Part shown: positions 48,186 to 58,532 of the stretch, piece after piece | Numbering within the stretch: position 1 is the first letter of the stretch | How the letters are laid out: each line of letters opens with the position of its first letter | From: Companilactobacillus huachuanensis | GTDB taxonomy: Bacteria; Bacillota; Bacilli; Lactobacillales; Lactobacillaceae | DNA length: 64,000 bases | Assembly (NCBI RefSeq): GCF_005404815.1 | Contig: NZ_BJDF01000007.1 | Location: forward strand, 62,001 to 126,000 | Direction: 5' to 3' | Notes under the pieces: model-generated | Seen by the model: only the letters and a program-made list of their open reading frames with translations | Told to the model about the DNA's origin: nothing | The model's database searches: none | Made by a program: the position numbers and the translations under genes

Positions 48186-50111
48186 GTGGGTATTATTCAT
48201 GAACTACCAGTAGAATTAAGTAACCAGATTGCAGCTGGGGAGGTTATTGAACGCCCGGCATCAGTTGTTAAAGAGCTGGTGGAAAATTCCATCGATGCGC
48301 AGGCTACGCAAATTTTAATTACGGTTAAACAAGCGGGTTTAAAATCAATCGAAGTTAATGACAATGGAAAGGGGATTTCAGCGGACGATGTTGAAGTCGC
48401 CTTTTTACCGCACACGACTAGTAAAATCTCTACAGATCACGATTTGTTTAATGTCAGAACGCTCGGTTTTCGTGGGGAGGCGTTGGCAAGTATTGCCTCT
48501 GTTTCTAAGTTAACCGTTGTCACAAGTCAAGATGGCAAGTCGGCAGTACGAGCTAAGTTTTCTGGAAACGAGTTAATTAAAAAGGAAACTTTTGCCCGGT
48601 CGAAAGGCACAACTCAGACGGTTGAGGATTTGTTCTTCAATACGCCGGCCCGGTTGAAATACGTCAAGTCATTGCATACGGAATTGAATAAGATTGTCGA
48701 TATTGTTGACCGTTTAGCGATGGGATATCCACAGATTTCCTTTCGTTTGATTCATGAAGGCAAAGATCTCGTTTGGACATCGGGAAACGATAATTTACAA
48801 CAGACGATTGCCGGTATTTATGGACGAACAATTGCCAGTCACATGTTAGATTTTGAAAATTCTGACCCTGATTATGAAATCAAAGGTTACTTTTCAAAGC
48901 CTGATACGACACGTTCCAATCGCTCATATATTTCTTTAATTCTCAATGGTCGTTACATTAAGAACTTCCAACTAGCTAATGCAGTTGTCCGAGGATATGG
49001 GTCTAAACTGATGGTGGCACGTTTTCCAATTGCAGTTATTGATATCACGATGGATCCAGGATTGGTGGATATCAACGTTCATCCAACTAAACAGGAAGTC
49101 CGATTATCTAATGAGGGTCATATCAGCGATTTAATCAGTGAGGGCATCAGAAAGCGTCTGTCTAATCAGAATTTAATTCCCGACGCTATGAAAAATTTGG
49201 GTCGTAAAGATACCACACAAACGGTCGATACCTATAAACCAGAACAAATAAGCTTTGACGATATAAAATCAATTGACAAAATTAATGAACCATTAGGAAA
49301 TACTGCTACAATTGCACCTGAGTCAGTTGATAATTCGACTTCTAAACGAGTCGAAACTCCAATGACAGGGATGCCTATTTTTGAGGATCCTGAGCATTTA
49401 CAAGTTTGGGATCAACGAATGCAACAAGAAACAGCTAAGAATGTTCATGTAATTGATTCTGAAGATTCAGAAAATCCTGATTCACAGCCAATCACGGAGT
49501 CAGATTTCCCTGATTTACGTTATATTGGTCAAATTCACGGAACCTATTTAGTGGCCGAAAGTCAGGACGGATTTTATTTAATTGATCAACATGCTGCTCA
49601 AGAGCGTGTTAATTATGAGTATTATCGCCGAGAAATTGGGAAGGTTTCCAATGACCAGCAAAAATTGCTTGTTCCAATCGTCTTGGAATATCCGAATTCA
49701 GAAAGTATTTTGATTCGAGAAAAGAAACCGATTTTGGAAAATATCGGCTTATATCTGGAGGACTTTGGTCAGAATAGTTTTGTAGTCAATACACATCCGA
49801 CATGGTTTGTTGAGGGTCAAGAGGAATCAACGATTAAAGAAATGGTGGATTATGTTTTAAATGATTCTAAAATCAGTGTGGCAGCATTCCGTGAAAAAAA
49901 TGCTATCATGATGAGCTGTAAACGAGCTATTAAGGCTAATCACCATATAACTAGTCAGGAAGCCGCTCAGTTGCTTTACAATTTAACAAAGGCTGAGAAT
50001 CCATATAATTGTCCCCATGGACGTCCTGTTTTAGTAGAATTCAGTAATAAGGATCTCGAAAAAATGTTTAAGCGAATTCAAGATTCACATGATACCAGAG
50101 AAAGCGAGTAA
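48186..50111 (+). CDS. mutL: DNA mismatch repair protein MutL
   Basis: GHKL ATPase and endonuclease of mismatch repair. 641 residues. N-terminal motifs: ELVENSIDAQATQI, DNGKGIS, TLGFRGEALASI, and FNTPARLKYVK. The C-terminal domain has the endonuclease motif DQHAAQERVNYE, the DQHA(x)2E(x)4E form, so this MutL probably nicks DNA as in species without MutH. The start is GTG 48186, behind AAGGTGG; a TTG at 48168 in frame is less likely. The ruvA start follows 3 nt after the stop. Confidence 0.95.
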   Translation: MGIIHELPVELSNQIAAGEVIERPASVVKELVENSIDAQATQILITVKQAGLKSIEVNDNGKGISADDVEVAFLPHTTSKISTDHDLFNVRTLGFRGEALASIASVSKLTVVTSQDGKSAVRAKFSGNELIKKETFARSKGTTQTVEDLFFNTPARLKYVKSLHTELNKIVDIVDRLAMGYPQISFRLIHEGKDLVWTSGNDNLQQTIAGIYGRTIASHMLDFENSDPDYEIKGYFSKPDTTRSNRSYISLILNGRYIKNFQLANAVVRGYGSKLMVARFPIAVIDITMDPGLVDINVHPTKQEVRLSNEGHISDLISEGIRKRLSNQNLIPDAMKNLGRKDTTQTVDTYKPEQISFDDIKSIDKINEPLGNTATIAPESVDNSTSKRVETPMTGMPIFEDPEHLQVWDQRMQQETAKNVHVIDSEDSENPDSQPITESDFPDLRYIGQIHGTYLVAESQDGFYLIDQHAAQERVNYEYYRREIGKVSNDQQKLLVPIVLEYPNSESILIREKKPILENIGLYLEDFGQNSFVVNTHPTWFVEGQEESTIKEMVDYVLNDSKISVAAFREKNAIMMSCKRAIKANHHITSQEAAQLLYNLTKAENPYNCPHGRPVLVEFSNKDLEKMFKRIQDSHDTRESE

Positions 50112-50114
50112 ATT

Positions 50115-50702
50115 ATGTTTGAATATTTAAACGGTTTAATAACAATAGTTACCCCTTCATATATTGTGGTGGACGTCAAAGGTGTGGGCTACAAGGTTCA
50201 AGTTGCCAATCCTTATCGTTATGAAGAAAATCAAGAAACCCGCGTTTATGTTGAACAAGTAGTTCGTGATAATGAACAGGCCTTGTATGGTTTCTATGAT
50301 TCGAATGAAAAAAATATTTTTCTACATTTGATCAGCGTATCTGGAATTGGTCCCAAGAGTGCTTTAGCAATTTTAGCTGGTCAAGACTTGCAAGGATTGA
50401 TCCATGCCATCGAAAATGATGATGTTAAATACTTAACTAAGTTTCCTAAAATTGGCCGAAAAACAGCACAACAAATTATCTTGGATCTATCAGGCAAATT
50501 TACAGCTGAAGGTCAAATGACATTAGGCGAAGAGCCAGCACAATTAACATCAGGAAATCAAGAATTAGAAGATGGATTAGCGGCTTTAGAGTCATTGGGA
50601 TATTCACCAAAAGAAATCAGCCGAATCAAACCACAATTAGAGAAAGAAAATCTCAAGAGTGCGGATGAATATTTACGTGCGGGATTGAAATTGATCAAAT
50701 AA
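50115..50702 (+). CDS. ruvA: Holliday junction DNA-binding protein RuvA
   Basis: Tetramer that holds Holliday junctions and positions the RuvB motors. 195 residues: OB fold MFEYLNGLITIVTPSYIVVDVKGVGYKV, paired helix-hairpin-helix motifs (LISVSGIGPKSALAIL and LTKFPKIGRKTAQQIIL), and a C-terminal domain III that contacts RuvB. Starts 3 nt after mutL. ruvB, usually adjacent, is separated by more than 500 bp of repeats here. Confidence 0.95.
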   Translation: MFEYLNGLITIVTPSYIVVDVKGVGYKVQVANPYRYEENQETRVYVEQVVRDNEQALYGFYDSNEKNIFLHLISVSGIGPKSALAILAGQDLQGLIHAIENDDVKYLTKFPKIGRKTAQQIILDLSGKFTAEGQMTLGEEPAQLTSGNQELEDGLAALESLGYSPKEISRIKPQLEKENLKSADEYLRAGLKLIK

Positions 50703-50707
50703 AAGTT

Positions 50708-50888
50708 GCCGCTTCCGGTTTTGAGGGAGAGAAGCAGCCTGCTGTGGGAACGGCTCGAGCCAAAGAGCGGTCTCGACCCTCGATTTTGAGCCGAAGACCG
50801 CGTCTCAAAATACGTCCTGTTTTGTAAGAGCTAAAGCTCTAACAAAACTATCACTGCGGGCTACTCCTCTCCCTCAATACCTCCAGCT
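50708..50888 (-). repeat. Cloverleaf repeat copy between ruvA and ruvB (first of two)
   Basis: Outer stem TTTTGAGGGAGAG...CTCTCCCTCAA. Inner arms: GAGCTAAAGCTC, ATTTTGAG/CTCAAAAT, and CTCGAGCC/GGTCTCG with the GGCTCGAG core. It starts 5 nt after the ruvA stop. The gap 50703-51229 contains this copy, AT-rich sequence, the next copy and the ruvB leader; no other gene seen. Confidence 0.78.
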
Positions 50889-51016
50889 AATGTGTCCTGT
50901 AGTTGGTTGGTTAAAGTACAGCAATCATTTATAAATAAATAGAATTTATAGTTATAAAAGTTATAATTCTCATGGTAGATTATTTAAATCGAGCGAAAAG
51001 TTAGAATAGATTAATT

Positions 51017-51198
51017 AGTCGGAAGAGATGAGAGTATTCACCGGCTGTGAGTGTGGCGTTATGGCTTTAGCCATTACACCACCGGGCGCGTTTGGATACT
51101 TGCGTTTTGTGCAAGGATTCAAACCGAGGTTCGAGACCGTTTCTCAGGCTCGATCCGGTCCGCATAGCAGGTAAATACTCTCATCTCTGGAGACGGTC
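51017..51198 (+). repeat. Cloverleaf repeat copy just upstream of ruvB
   Basis: Outer stem GAGATGAGAGTATTCACC against GGTAAATACTCTCATCTC. Arms: GGCGTTATGGC/GCCATTACACC, CTTGC/GCAAG, and GGTTCGAG/CTCGATCC. It ends about 15 nt before the ruvB Shine-Dalgarno. An open frame running through it into ruvB is not a credible start. Confidence 0.82.
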
Positions 51199-51229
51199 AC
51201 ATATATTCCAAGAAGGGAGTGTTAAAAAA

Positions 51230-52258
51230 ATCGAACATAATGAAAATGAAGACGAGCGGCTTACTGATGCCGACTCACTTGATAATATCGAAGATATAGT
51301 AGAGCAGACGTTACGTCCCCAAAGCTTTGACCAATACTTAGGTCAAGAAAAGGCTAAAAAGGAATTAGATGTTTACATCAAAGCTGCTAAGCAACGTCAG
51401 CAAACATTAGATCATGTCCTACTATATGGACCTCCTGGGTTAGGTAAAACAACACTAGCGATGATCATTGCTAACGAAATGGGCGTTAAAATTCACACAA
51501 CTACTGGTCCTTCAATTGAAAAGTCAGGGGATTTGGTGGCTGTTTTGGATGAATTGGAACCGGGTGACGTCTTGTTTATTGATGAAATTCACCGAATGCC
51601 ACGAGCAGTTGAAGAAGTTTTATATTCGGCAATGGAAGATTTCTATATCGATATTATTGTTGGTCAAGGTAGCGAATCTCGTTCGTTGCATCACCAATTA
51701 GTGCCTTATACTTTGATTGGTGCAACAACCGCTGCCGGTAAGCTTTCAGCACCTTTAAGAGATCGGTTTGGAATTGTCGAAAGAATGGAGTACTATACCA
51801 TAGATGAATTGTCTAAGATTGTTTTTCGTTCAGCGAATGTCTTGAATATTAACGTCGACGAAGATGGTGCTCATGAGATTGCCAGAAGATCTCGTGGAAC
51901 TCCAAGAATTGCCAACCGACTGTTAAAACGAGTGCGTGATTTTGCCCAAGTTGCCAATAAAGATACGATTGATTATGATATGGCGGAATCGGCTTTGGAC
52001 CAATTACAAGTCGATGATGCCGGTTTAGATCATATCGACAGACGTATTATGGAAATGATTATTGAACTTTATAATGGTGGTCCTGTTGGTCTAAAAGTTA
52101 TTGCCGCTAATATCGGTGAAGAACAAGAAACAATTGAAGAAGTTTATGAGCCATATCTTATGCAAATGGGATTCTTAAAGAGAACTGCTAAGGGTCGTGT
52201 TGTAACGAGAAAAGGTTATGAACACTTGGGTATGCCATACCCTGAAAAAAACGAGTAA
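51230..52258 (+). CDS. ruvB: Holliday junction branch migration ATPase RuvB (unusual start)
   Basis: Hexameric AAA+ motor that drives branch migration with RuvA. Seen: the family-typical [11 protein letters not shown], Walker [12 protein letters not shown], Walker [11 protein letters not shown], sensor GATTAAG, arginine finger region PLRDRFGI, and the C-terminal winged helix. No ATG, GTG or TTG lies in frame between the upstream repeat and Walker A. AUC at 51230, 10 nt after AAGGGAG, would give 342 residues, the normal length. The alternatives are a TTG inside the repeat (51092 or 51107, adding about 40 unnatural residues) or a one-base error in the A7 run at 51224-51230. Confidence 0.85.
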   Translation: MEHNENEDERLTDADSLDNIEDIVEQTLRPQSFDQYLGQEKAKKELDVYIKAAKQRQQTLDHVLLYGPPGLGKTTLAMIIANEMGVKIHTTTGPSIEKSGDLVAVLDELEPGDVLFIDEIHRMPRAVEEVLYSAMEDFYIDIIVGQGSESRSLHHQLVPYTLIGATTAAGKLSAPLRDRFGIVERMEYYTIDELSKIVFRSANVLNINVDEDGAHEIARRSRGTPRIANRLLKRVRDFAQVANKDTIDYDMAESALDQLQVDDAGLDHIDRRIMEMIIELYNGGPVGLKVIAANIGEEQETIEEVYEPYLMQMGFLKRTAKGRVVTRKGYEHLGMPYPEKNE

Positions 52259-52275
52259 AGTGATTTACTCGTTTT
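52248..52275 (+). terminator. Terminator at the ruvB end
   Basis: AAAACGAGTAAA-GTGA-TTTACTCGTTTT, a perfect 12-bp stem overlapping the ruvB stop. The T tract is only four long, so it may be leaky into queA. Confidence 0.65.
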
Positions 52276-52323
52276 GGCGTATCTGAAGAATTCCGTTAAA
52301 CCAGCTATCAAAGGAGAATTTTT

Positions 52324-53361
52324 ATGTCACTATCAACAGAAGATTTTGATTATGATTTACCAGAAGAACTCATTGCTCAAACACCAATTAAGGATCGCGA
52401 CCAATCAAGACTCTTAGTTCTTGATCATGAAACAGGAGAGTATCAAGACAAGCATTTTTATGATATTTTGGACTATTTGAATCCCGGAGATGCCTTGGTA
52501 ATGAATAACTCTCGAGTTCTTCCGGCTCGTTTGTATGGTAGTAAAGAAGATACTGATGGCCATGAAGAAGTATTGTTGCTGAATAATATTGAGGGCGACA
52601 AGTGGGAAGTGTTGATGAAGCCTGCTAAACGTGCCAAGGTTGGGACTAAGGTTCAATTTGGTGAGGATGGTCAACTTGAAGCTGAAGTACTTGAAAACTT
52701 GGAACATGGTGGCAAAATTATCGAATTCCATTATCAAGGTATTTTCATGGAGATTTTGGAGAAATTGGGCGAAATGCCTTTACCTCCATATATCAAGGAA
52801 AAACTCGATGACCCTGACCGCTATCAAACTGTTTATGCTAAAGAAAATGGTTCTGCTGCTGCCCCAACTGCCGGTTTGCATTGGACGAAAGAATTGTTGC
52901 AAAAGGTTGAGGATAAAGGTGTTAAATTAGTTTACGTCACCTTACATGTTGGCCTGGGAACATTCAGACCGGTTACTGAAACTGACGTTGACAAGCACGT
53001 GATGCATTCAGAATTTTATCGTTTGGATGAAGATTCGGCCAAAACCCTGAATGACGTTAAGAAGAACGGTGGCAAAATTGTCGCAACCGGAACAACCTCA
53101 ATTAGAACTTTGGAAACAATTGGAACAAAGTTTGATGGTGAAATTAAGGCTGACTCTGGCTGGACTGACATCTTTATCAAACCAGGATATCAATGGAAAG
53201 TTGTTGATGAATTTATCACGAATTTCCACTTGCCAAAATCAACGTTAGTTATGCTTGTAGCAGCATTTACAGGTCGAGAAAATATTTTGAACGCATACCA
53301 ACATGCTGTTGAAGAAAAGTATCGTTTCTTCAGTTTCGGTGATGCAATGTTCATTAAGTAG
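52324..53361 (+). CDS. queA: S-adenosylmethionine:tRNA ribosyltransferase-isomerase
   Basis: Turns the preQ1 base in tRNA into epoxyqueuosine, using the ribosyl part of SAM. 345 residues: [21 protein letters not shown], the signature [17 protein letters not shown], and [16 protein letters not shown] lies upstream of the ATG. tgt follows 9 nt later; the queA-tgt-yajC order is conserved in Firmicutes. Confidence 0.95.
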   Translation: MSLSTEDFDYDLPEELIAQTPIKDRDQSRLLVLDHETGEYQDKHFYDILDYLNPGDALVMNNSRVLPARLYGSKEDTDGHEEVLLLNNIEGDKWEVLMKPAKRAKVGTKVQFGEDGQLEAEVLENLEHGGKIIEFHYQGIFMEILEKLGEMPLPPYIKEKLDDPDRYQTVYAKENGSAAAPTAGLHWTKELLQKVEDKGVKLVYVTLHVGLGTFRPVTETDVDKHVMHSEFYRLDEDSAKTLNDVKKNGGKIVATGTTSIRTLETIGTKFDGEIKADSGWTDIFIKPGYQWKVVDEFITNFHLPKSTLVMLVAAFTGRENILNAYQHAVEEKYRFFSFGDAMFIK

Positions 53362-54513
<1,152 letters not shown>

Positions 54514-54603
54514 AATATTTTGATAAGAAAAACCTACTAGTATGGAAACAATTTAAAATCTTTGTTACTCTATACTTATGCAAATTATTAAGAGGTGGAA
54601 AAT

Positions 54604-55080
54604 TTGAATATGCTTACATTAGGTGCCAGTGGCGCCGGTGGCTCGATGACACTTTTGATTTTCGTTGTTATTATGTTCGTTGGTATGTACTTCCTATCCA
54701 TTCGTCCACAAAAGAAACAACAACAAAAACGTCAAGAAATGCTTAAAGAAATGAACAAGGGTGACAAAGTTGTTACTCTTGGTGGTATCAAAGGTAAAGT
54801 CGCATCAATCGACCGTGAAAACAAAGAAGTTGTCGTTGACTGTGATGGAATCTATCTAACATTTGATTTGAACTTTATTCGTCGTTCAAGTCCTGCTGAT
54901 GTTGCAACTACTGATGCCGTTAAAGACGGTAAGTCAGCAGCTGAGGAAAACGCAGCAACAGAATCAAAAGATGATGCTAAAGAAGTAGAAGCACCTGCAG
55001 ATGATGCAGCCGCTAAAACTGAAGAAGCACCAGAATCTGACGACGCTGCTAAGGATGAAACAAAAGAAGAAACAAAATAG
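54604..55080 (+). CDS. yajC: Preprotein translocase subunit YajC
   Basis: Accessory membrane protein of the Sec holotranslocon. One transmembrane helix (about residues 14-33), then the basic RPQKKQQQKRQEMLKEMNKGDKVVTLGGIKG, the family core. The last ~60 residues are a long acidic Ala/Glu/Asp/Lys extension, making it about 158 residues against the usual 90-120. The start is taken at TTG 54604, 5 nt after AAGAGGTGG; ATG 54610 is an alternative. The queA-tgt-yajC cluster ends here with a terminator. Confidence 0.92.
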   Translation: MNMLTLGASGAGGSMTLLIFVVIMFVGMYFLSIRPQKKQQQKRQEMLKEMNKGDKVVTLGGIKGKVASIDRENKEVVVDCDGIYLTFDLNFIRRSSPADVATTDAVKDGKSAAEENAATESKDDAKEVEAPADDAAAKTEEAPESDDAAKDETKEETK

Positions 55081-55087
55081 TTTTAAA

Positions 55088-55128
55088 TAAAAAAGATTGA
55101 AACCAATTAAAGGTTCAGTCTTTTTTTA
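55088..55128 (+). terminator. Terminator after yajC
   Basis: AAAGATTGAAACC pairs with GGTTCAGTCTTT over AATTAAA, ending in T7. Confidence 0.88.
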
Positions 55129-55133
55129 TTATC

Positions 55134-55459
55134 TGAAGGTTGAAAGTTTGATGCATTGTGCCGTTTCCAGAGCTGAAAGTATTCATATGCTGCGCGGAAC
55201 GGCCCGAGCCTGGGGAGCGGTCTCGAACCTCGGTTGAAGCCTCGCAAAATCAGCGAGTCTCCAACACGCCCGGTGGTGTAATTGCTGAAGCAATAACGCC
55301 ACTTTCGCGGCAAATGAATACTTTCAGCTCTTCCAACTAGTTTTTTAATAATACGAATGTCCAATTGTGCTCTTTTGCTATTTAAATAAATTGGTAAATA
55401 AATTGAATTTAGGACTGTCACAGCAATTTTTATATCACTTTTTCACTTTTCAACCTTCA
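55134..55459 (-). repeat. Complete TIR-bounded cloverleaf repeat (326 bp), best preserved
   Basis: Left end TGAAGGTTGAAAG (55134-55146), right end CTTTTCAACCTTCA (55446-55459), inverted matches with one extra T. Core about 55157-55340: outer stem GAGCTGAAAGTATTC/GAATACTTTCAGCTC, arms CTCGC/GCGAG, ATTGC/GCAAT and CCGAG/CTCGG. The AT-rich tail carries TATTTAAATAAATTG. I could not find a clear target-site duplication. The 466-bp gap after yajC is otherwise empty up to the small gene at 55547. Confidence 0.85.
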
Positions 55460-55546
55460 TTTGAAAAACGCATATAATCATATTAGTTGCTTTAGCATTT
55501 GAGAATGTTATAACTGATTGATTGAATGAATTTGGAGATTAAACTG

Positions 55547-55699
55547 ATGAGTGATAAGGACAAAAGTTCAAAACTGATAAAGGTTTCAAATTTAAGTAAA
55601 AAGTCTCAAGCTAAGCTTGAAGAAATTAAAAAAAAGCAAGGATTGAAGACCGATGAAGAAGCAATTGAATATTTAACTAGTTTTTTTGCTAAGAAGTAA
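55547..55699 (+). CDS. Small 50-aa protein, possibly ribbon-helix-helix
   Basis: A short gene with GGAGA about 9 nt before ATG and a clean stop at 55697. The sequence begins MSDKDKSSKLIKVSNLSKKS, then AQAKLEEIKKKQGLKTDEEA, then IEYLTSFFAKK. The pattern (short strand KLIKVSNL, then two charged helices separated by GLKTDEE) resembles ribbon-helix-helix DNA-binding proteins. It has its own terminator. No partner toxin gene is beside it. Function unknown; the fold is a guess. Confidence 0.6.
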   Translation: MSDKDKSSKLIKVSNLSKKSQAKLEEIKKKQGLKTDEEAIEYLTSFFAKK

Positions 55700-55707
55700 A
55701 CGTGAAA

Positions 55708-55752
55708 TAAAGAAGATGCCGACATCCAAAGTGAAGGCCATCTTCTTTTTAT
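55708..55752 (+). terminator. Terminator after the small gene
   Basis: AAGAAGATGCC and GGCCATCTTCTT pair over an 18-nt loop, then TTTATTTG. Confidence 0.8.
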
Positions 55753-55946
55753 TTGTTTTATCCGAAATATGCTTTACTTTGAGAGTATGAAGCAATAAAT
55801 ATTTGCCTTAAAGTATACTCTAAGGTCTAATATAAATAACTGAAGTTTGAAAGAAGTAAAATTGTAAATAATAAGTCATTAATGCAGATGTTTAATAATT
55901 CATGATGTAAAATGTAAGTACATGATACTGTCAAAAGGAGCTTAAA

Positions 55947-57383
55947 ATGGTTAAAGAGAGAGCAGCAATTTTTATTATTTTTGGGGGTTCTGGTGACTTG
56001 GCTCACCGTAAACTTTATCCTTCGCTATTCCGTTTGTATAAATCAGGATTCTTAAAGGATCATTTCGCAGTTATTGGAACGGCTCGTCGTCCTTGGAGTG
56101 ATGATTATTTCCGTGAAACTGTTGTCACTTCTTTGAAGGAATCATTTGATGATGATGAAGCAATCATGAGGGAATTTTCACAGCACTTCTTCTATCAATC
56201 ACATGATGTTAATGATTCCGAACATTATATTGCTTTGAAAAACTTAGCAGCCAAACTGGATGACCAATTCGATGCTGGTCACAACCGTGTTTATTACATG
56301 GCAATTGCTCCAAGATTCTTTGGAACTGTCGCTGAACACATCAATTCTGAAGGTTTGAAAGCTGAAGGGTATAATCGTCTAGTTATTGAAAAACCATTTG
56401 GTCGTGATCTTGATTCTGCATGTGAATTGAATGGTAATATTTCTAAGGCTTTCCCAGAAGATGATATTTATCGTATTGATCATTATTTGGGTAAGGAAAT
56501 GATTCAAGATATTCCAAATATTAGATCTCACAATGACAAATTTGAAGCGGTTTTAAATAACAAATACGTTTCAAATATTCAAGTTACTTTGGCTGAATCA
56601 CTTGGAGTTGAGGATCGTGGTGGCTATTATGAAACAGCTGGTGTGTTGCGTGATATGGTGCAAAATCACATTATGCAAATTATCGGTGCGGTTGCCAGTG
56701 ATGAACCAGAAGCAACTCAAGCAAAAGTTATTCACAAGAATAGAACTGAACTGTTCAATAGTTTGAAAGTTTTGGAACCTGAAGAAGTTGACAATGATTT
56801 TGTCCGTGGTCAATATGACACTGATGAACTTGCTGAAAATAAGGCTTATCGTCAAGAAGATAACGTGGCAGAGGATTCACAAATTGAAACTTTTACAGCT
56901 GGTAAGATTCAATTTGACTCTGACCGTTGGAGTGGGGTGCCATTTTACGTTCGTTCTGGTAAGAGAATGCCTGCAAAGTCTTCACGAATCGATATTGTTT
57001 TCAATGAAAAGGTTGATGAATTCGGTATTAGACCGAATACCGTCGTTACCTTGTTGATTGAAGAAGTTAACGGACACAGAGTTTTGATCAATGGAATTGA
57101 TTATAGGGATTCTAAACAAGATTTTATCAAACTACCTGATACAACTAAGACTGATAAAGCTCGTGAAGCTTATGAAAGTTTGATCATCGACATTTTAGCA
57201 GGTAATAGAATTCACTTTACCCTTTGGGATGAGTTGAGAAGTACCTGGAAGTATATTGATGCCATCAGACAACGTTGGGATAGCCAAACAGCTGATTTCC
57301 CTAATTATATTAGTGGTACGATGGGTCCAGATGCAGCCGAAATGCTTTTGGAACGTGATGGCAATTCATGGATCTGGGATTAA
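55947..57383 (+). CDS. zwf: Glucose-6-phosphate 1-dehydrogenase
   Basis: First oxidative step of the pentose phosphate pathway, giving NADPH and 6-phosphogluconolactone. 478 residues: Rossmann start FGGSGDLAHRKLYPSLF, EKPFGRDLDSA, and the active-site RIDHYLGKE (with the catalytic His nearby). AAAGGAG lies 8 nt before the ATG. The stop falls directly before the dinB leader, so the two may be co-transcribed. Confidence 0.96.
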   Translation: MVKERAAIFIIFGGSGDLAHRKLYPSLFRLYKSGFLKDHFAVIGTARRPWSDDYFRETVVTSLKESFDDDEAIMREFSQHFFYQSHDVNDSEHYIALKNLAAKLDDQFDAGHNRVYYMAIAPRFFGTVAEHINSEGLKAEGYNRLVIEKPFGRDLDSACELNGNISKAFPEDDIYRIDHYLGKEMIQDIPNIRSHNDKFEAVLNNKYVSNIQVTLAESLGVEDRGGYYETAGVLRDMVQNHIMQIIGAVASDEPEATQAKVIHKNRTELFNSLKVLEPEEVDNDFVRGQYDTDELAENKAYRQEDNVAEDSQIETFTAGKIQFDSDRWSGVPFYVRSGKRMPAKSSRIDIVFNEKVDEFGIRPNTVVTLLIEEVNGHRVLINGIDYRDSKQDFIKLPDTTKTDKAREAYESLIIDILAGNRIHFTLWDELRSTWKYIDAIRQRWDSQTADFPNYISGTMGPDAAEMLLERDGNSWIWD

Positions 57384-57398
57384 AGGCGGTGTTGTCTC

Positions 57399-58532
57399 AT
57401 CTTTTTAAAGATTCCAATTAAAATTGAAGAAAATCGAAAAGTCATCCATGTTGACATGGATGCTTTTTTCGCTTCTGTGGAAGAACGAGAGCATCCCGAG
57501 TACAAGAAAAAATGTTTAATTGTTGCTCAAGATCCCCGAAAACACAATCACCATGGGGTCGTAACGACAGCTAATTACAATGCACGCAAGTATGGAGCTC
57601 ACTCAGCCATGCCAGCTCAGCAAGCAGTTGACTTGATTCCCAAAGATAAATTAGTCATTACACCGCCAAATTTTGAGCTTTACCGTAGTGTTTCCAACCA
57701 AATTCATGATATTTTTGGCGATGTAACGGACAATTATCAAACGGTAGCTCTAGATGAAGCGTACTTGGATGTGACCCATAATAAATTGGGTGAAGTAAAT
57801 ACCATCAAACTGGCAAATTACATTCAGCAGCGAATCGTTAAAGAAACCGGTTTAACGTGTTCTGTTGGTATTTCTTACAATAAATTTTTGGCTAAGATGG
57901 CCTCTGACTATCGCAAGCCATTTGGCCGGACGATTATTTTGGGTAAGTATGCTAAAGAATTTCTCAAACCAATTCCAATTGAAAAATTCAATGGTATTGG
58001 TAAAGCAATGCAGCAGAAGCTCCACGACATGGATGTTTATACTGGCGAGGATTTACAAAATATTGATCAAGATGATTTTTTGAAAAAATTTGGCAAAATG
58101 GGTTACGTAATTTATAAACGTGTTCATGGCATTGATGATTCACCGATCGAGGGACACCGACTGCGAAAGTCGATTGGTCGGGAACGGACTTATAATCGTA
58201 ATTTAGTTACAGATGATCAAATTGATCAAGAGCTCCACTTTTTGGCAGAATTGGTCAGTAAAGATTTAAAGAAACAACGTCAACATGGTAAAACAGTTGT
58301 CCTGAAATTGCGTAATTCAGAGTTTGAAACCATTACGAAACGGATGAGTTTTCAAGATTATGTCGGAACAAAAACGGATATTTATCGTGTTGCTAGGGAT
58401 ATTTATGATAAATTAAAGGTGACAGATCAAAAAATTCGTTTATTAGGGATCACGATTACTAATTTAGATCCATTATCGTATGAAGAGGTTTCTTTAAACT
58501 TGTCTTACAAGGGGGACAATATTAATGAATAG
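57399..58532 (+). CDS. dinB: DNA polymerase IV (Y-family), unusual start
   Basis: Error-prone translesion polymerase. The catalytic Asp of VIHVDMDAFFASVE is encoded just before the first in-frame ATG (57456), so that ATG cannot be the true start. The 24 codons between the zwf stop and 57456 contain no ATG, GTG or TTG. AUC at 57399, 9 nt after AAAGGCGG, gives 377 residues, the family length. The alternative is TTG 57392 with a one-base frameshift in the T5 run at 57402-57406. Other motifs are intact: the YEAYLD-type VALDEAYLD, CSVGISYNKFLAKMASDYRKP and the HhH GIGKAMQQKL. Overlaps nrnA. Confidence 0.88.
   Translation: MFLKIPIKIEENRKVIHVDMDAFFASVEEREHPEYKKKCLIVAQDPRKHNHHGVVTTANYNARKYGAHSAMPAQQAVDLIPKDKLVITPPNFELYRSVSNQIHDIFGDVTDNYQTVALDEAYLDVTHNKLGEVNTIKLANYIQQRIVKETGLTCSVGISYNKFLAKMASDYRKPFGRTIILGKYAKEFLKPIPIEKFNGIGKAMQQKLHDMDVYTGEDLQNIDQDDFLKKFGKMGYVIYKRVHGIDDSPIEGHRLRKSIGRERTYNRNLVTDDQIDQELHFLAELVSKDLKKQRQHGKTVVLKLRNSEFETITKRMSFQDYVGTKTDIYRVARDIYDKLKVTDQKIRLLGITITNLDPLSYEEVSLNLSYKGDNINE

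Noticed and set aside
51092-51229. N-terminal extension of RuvB starting at a TTG inside the repeat
   Set aside because: It adds about 46 residues translated from a mobile repeat and has no good ribosome site; RuvB length is normal without it.
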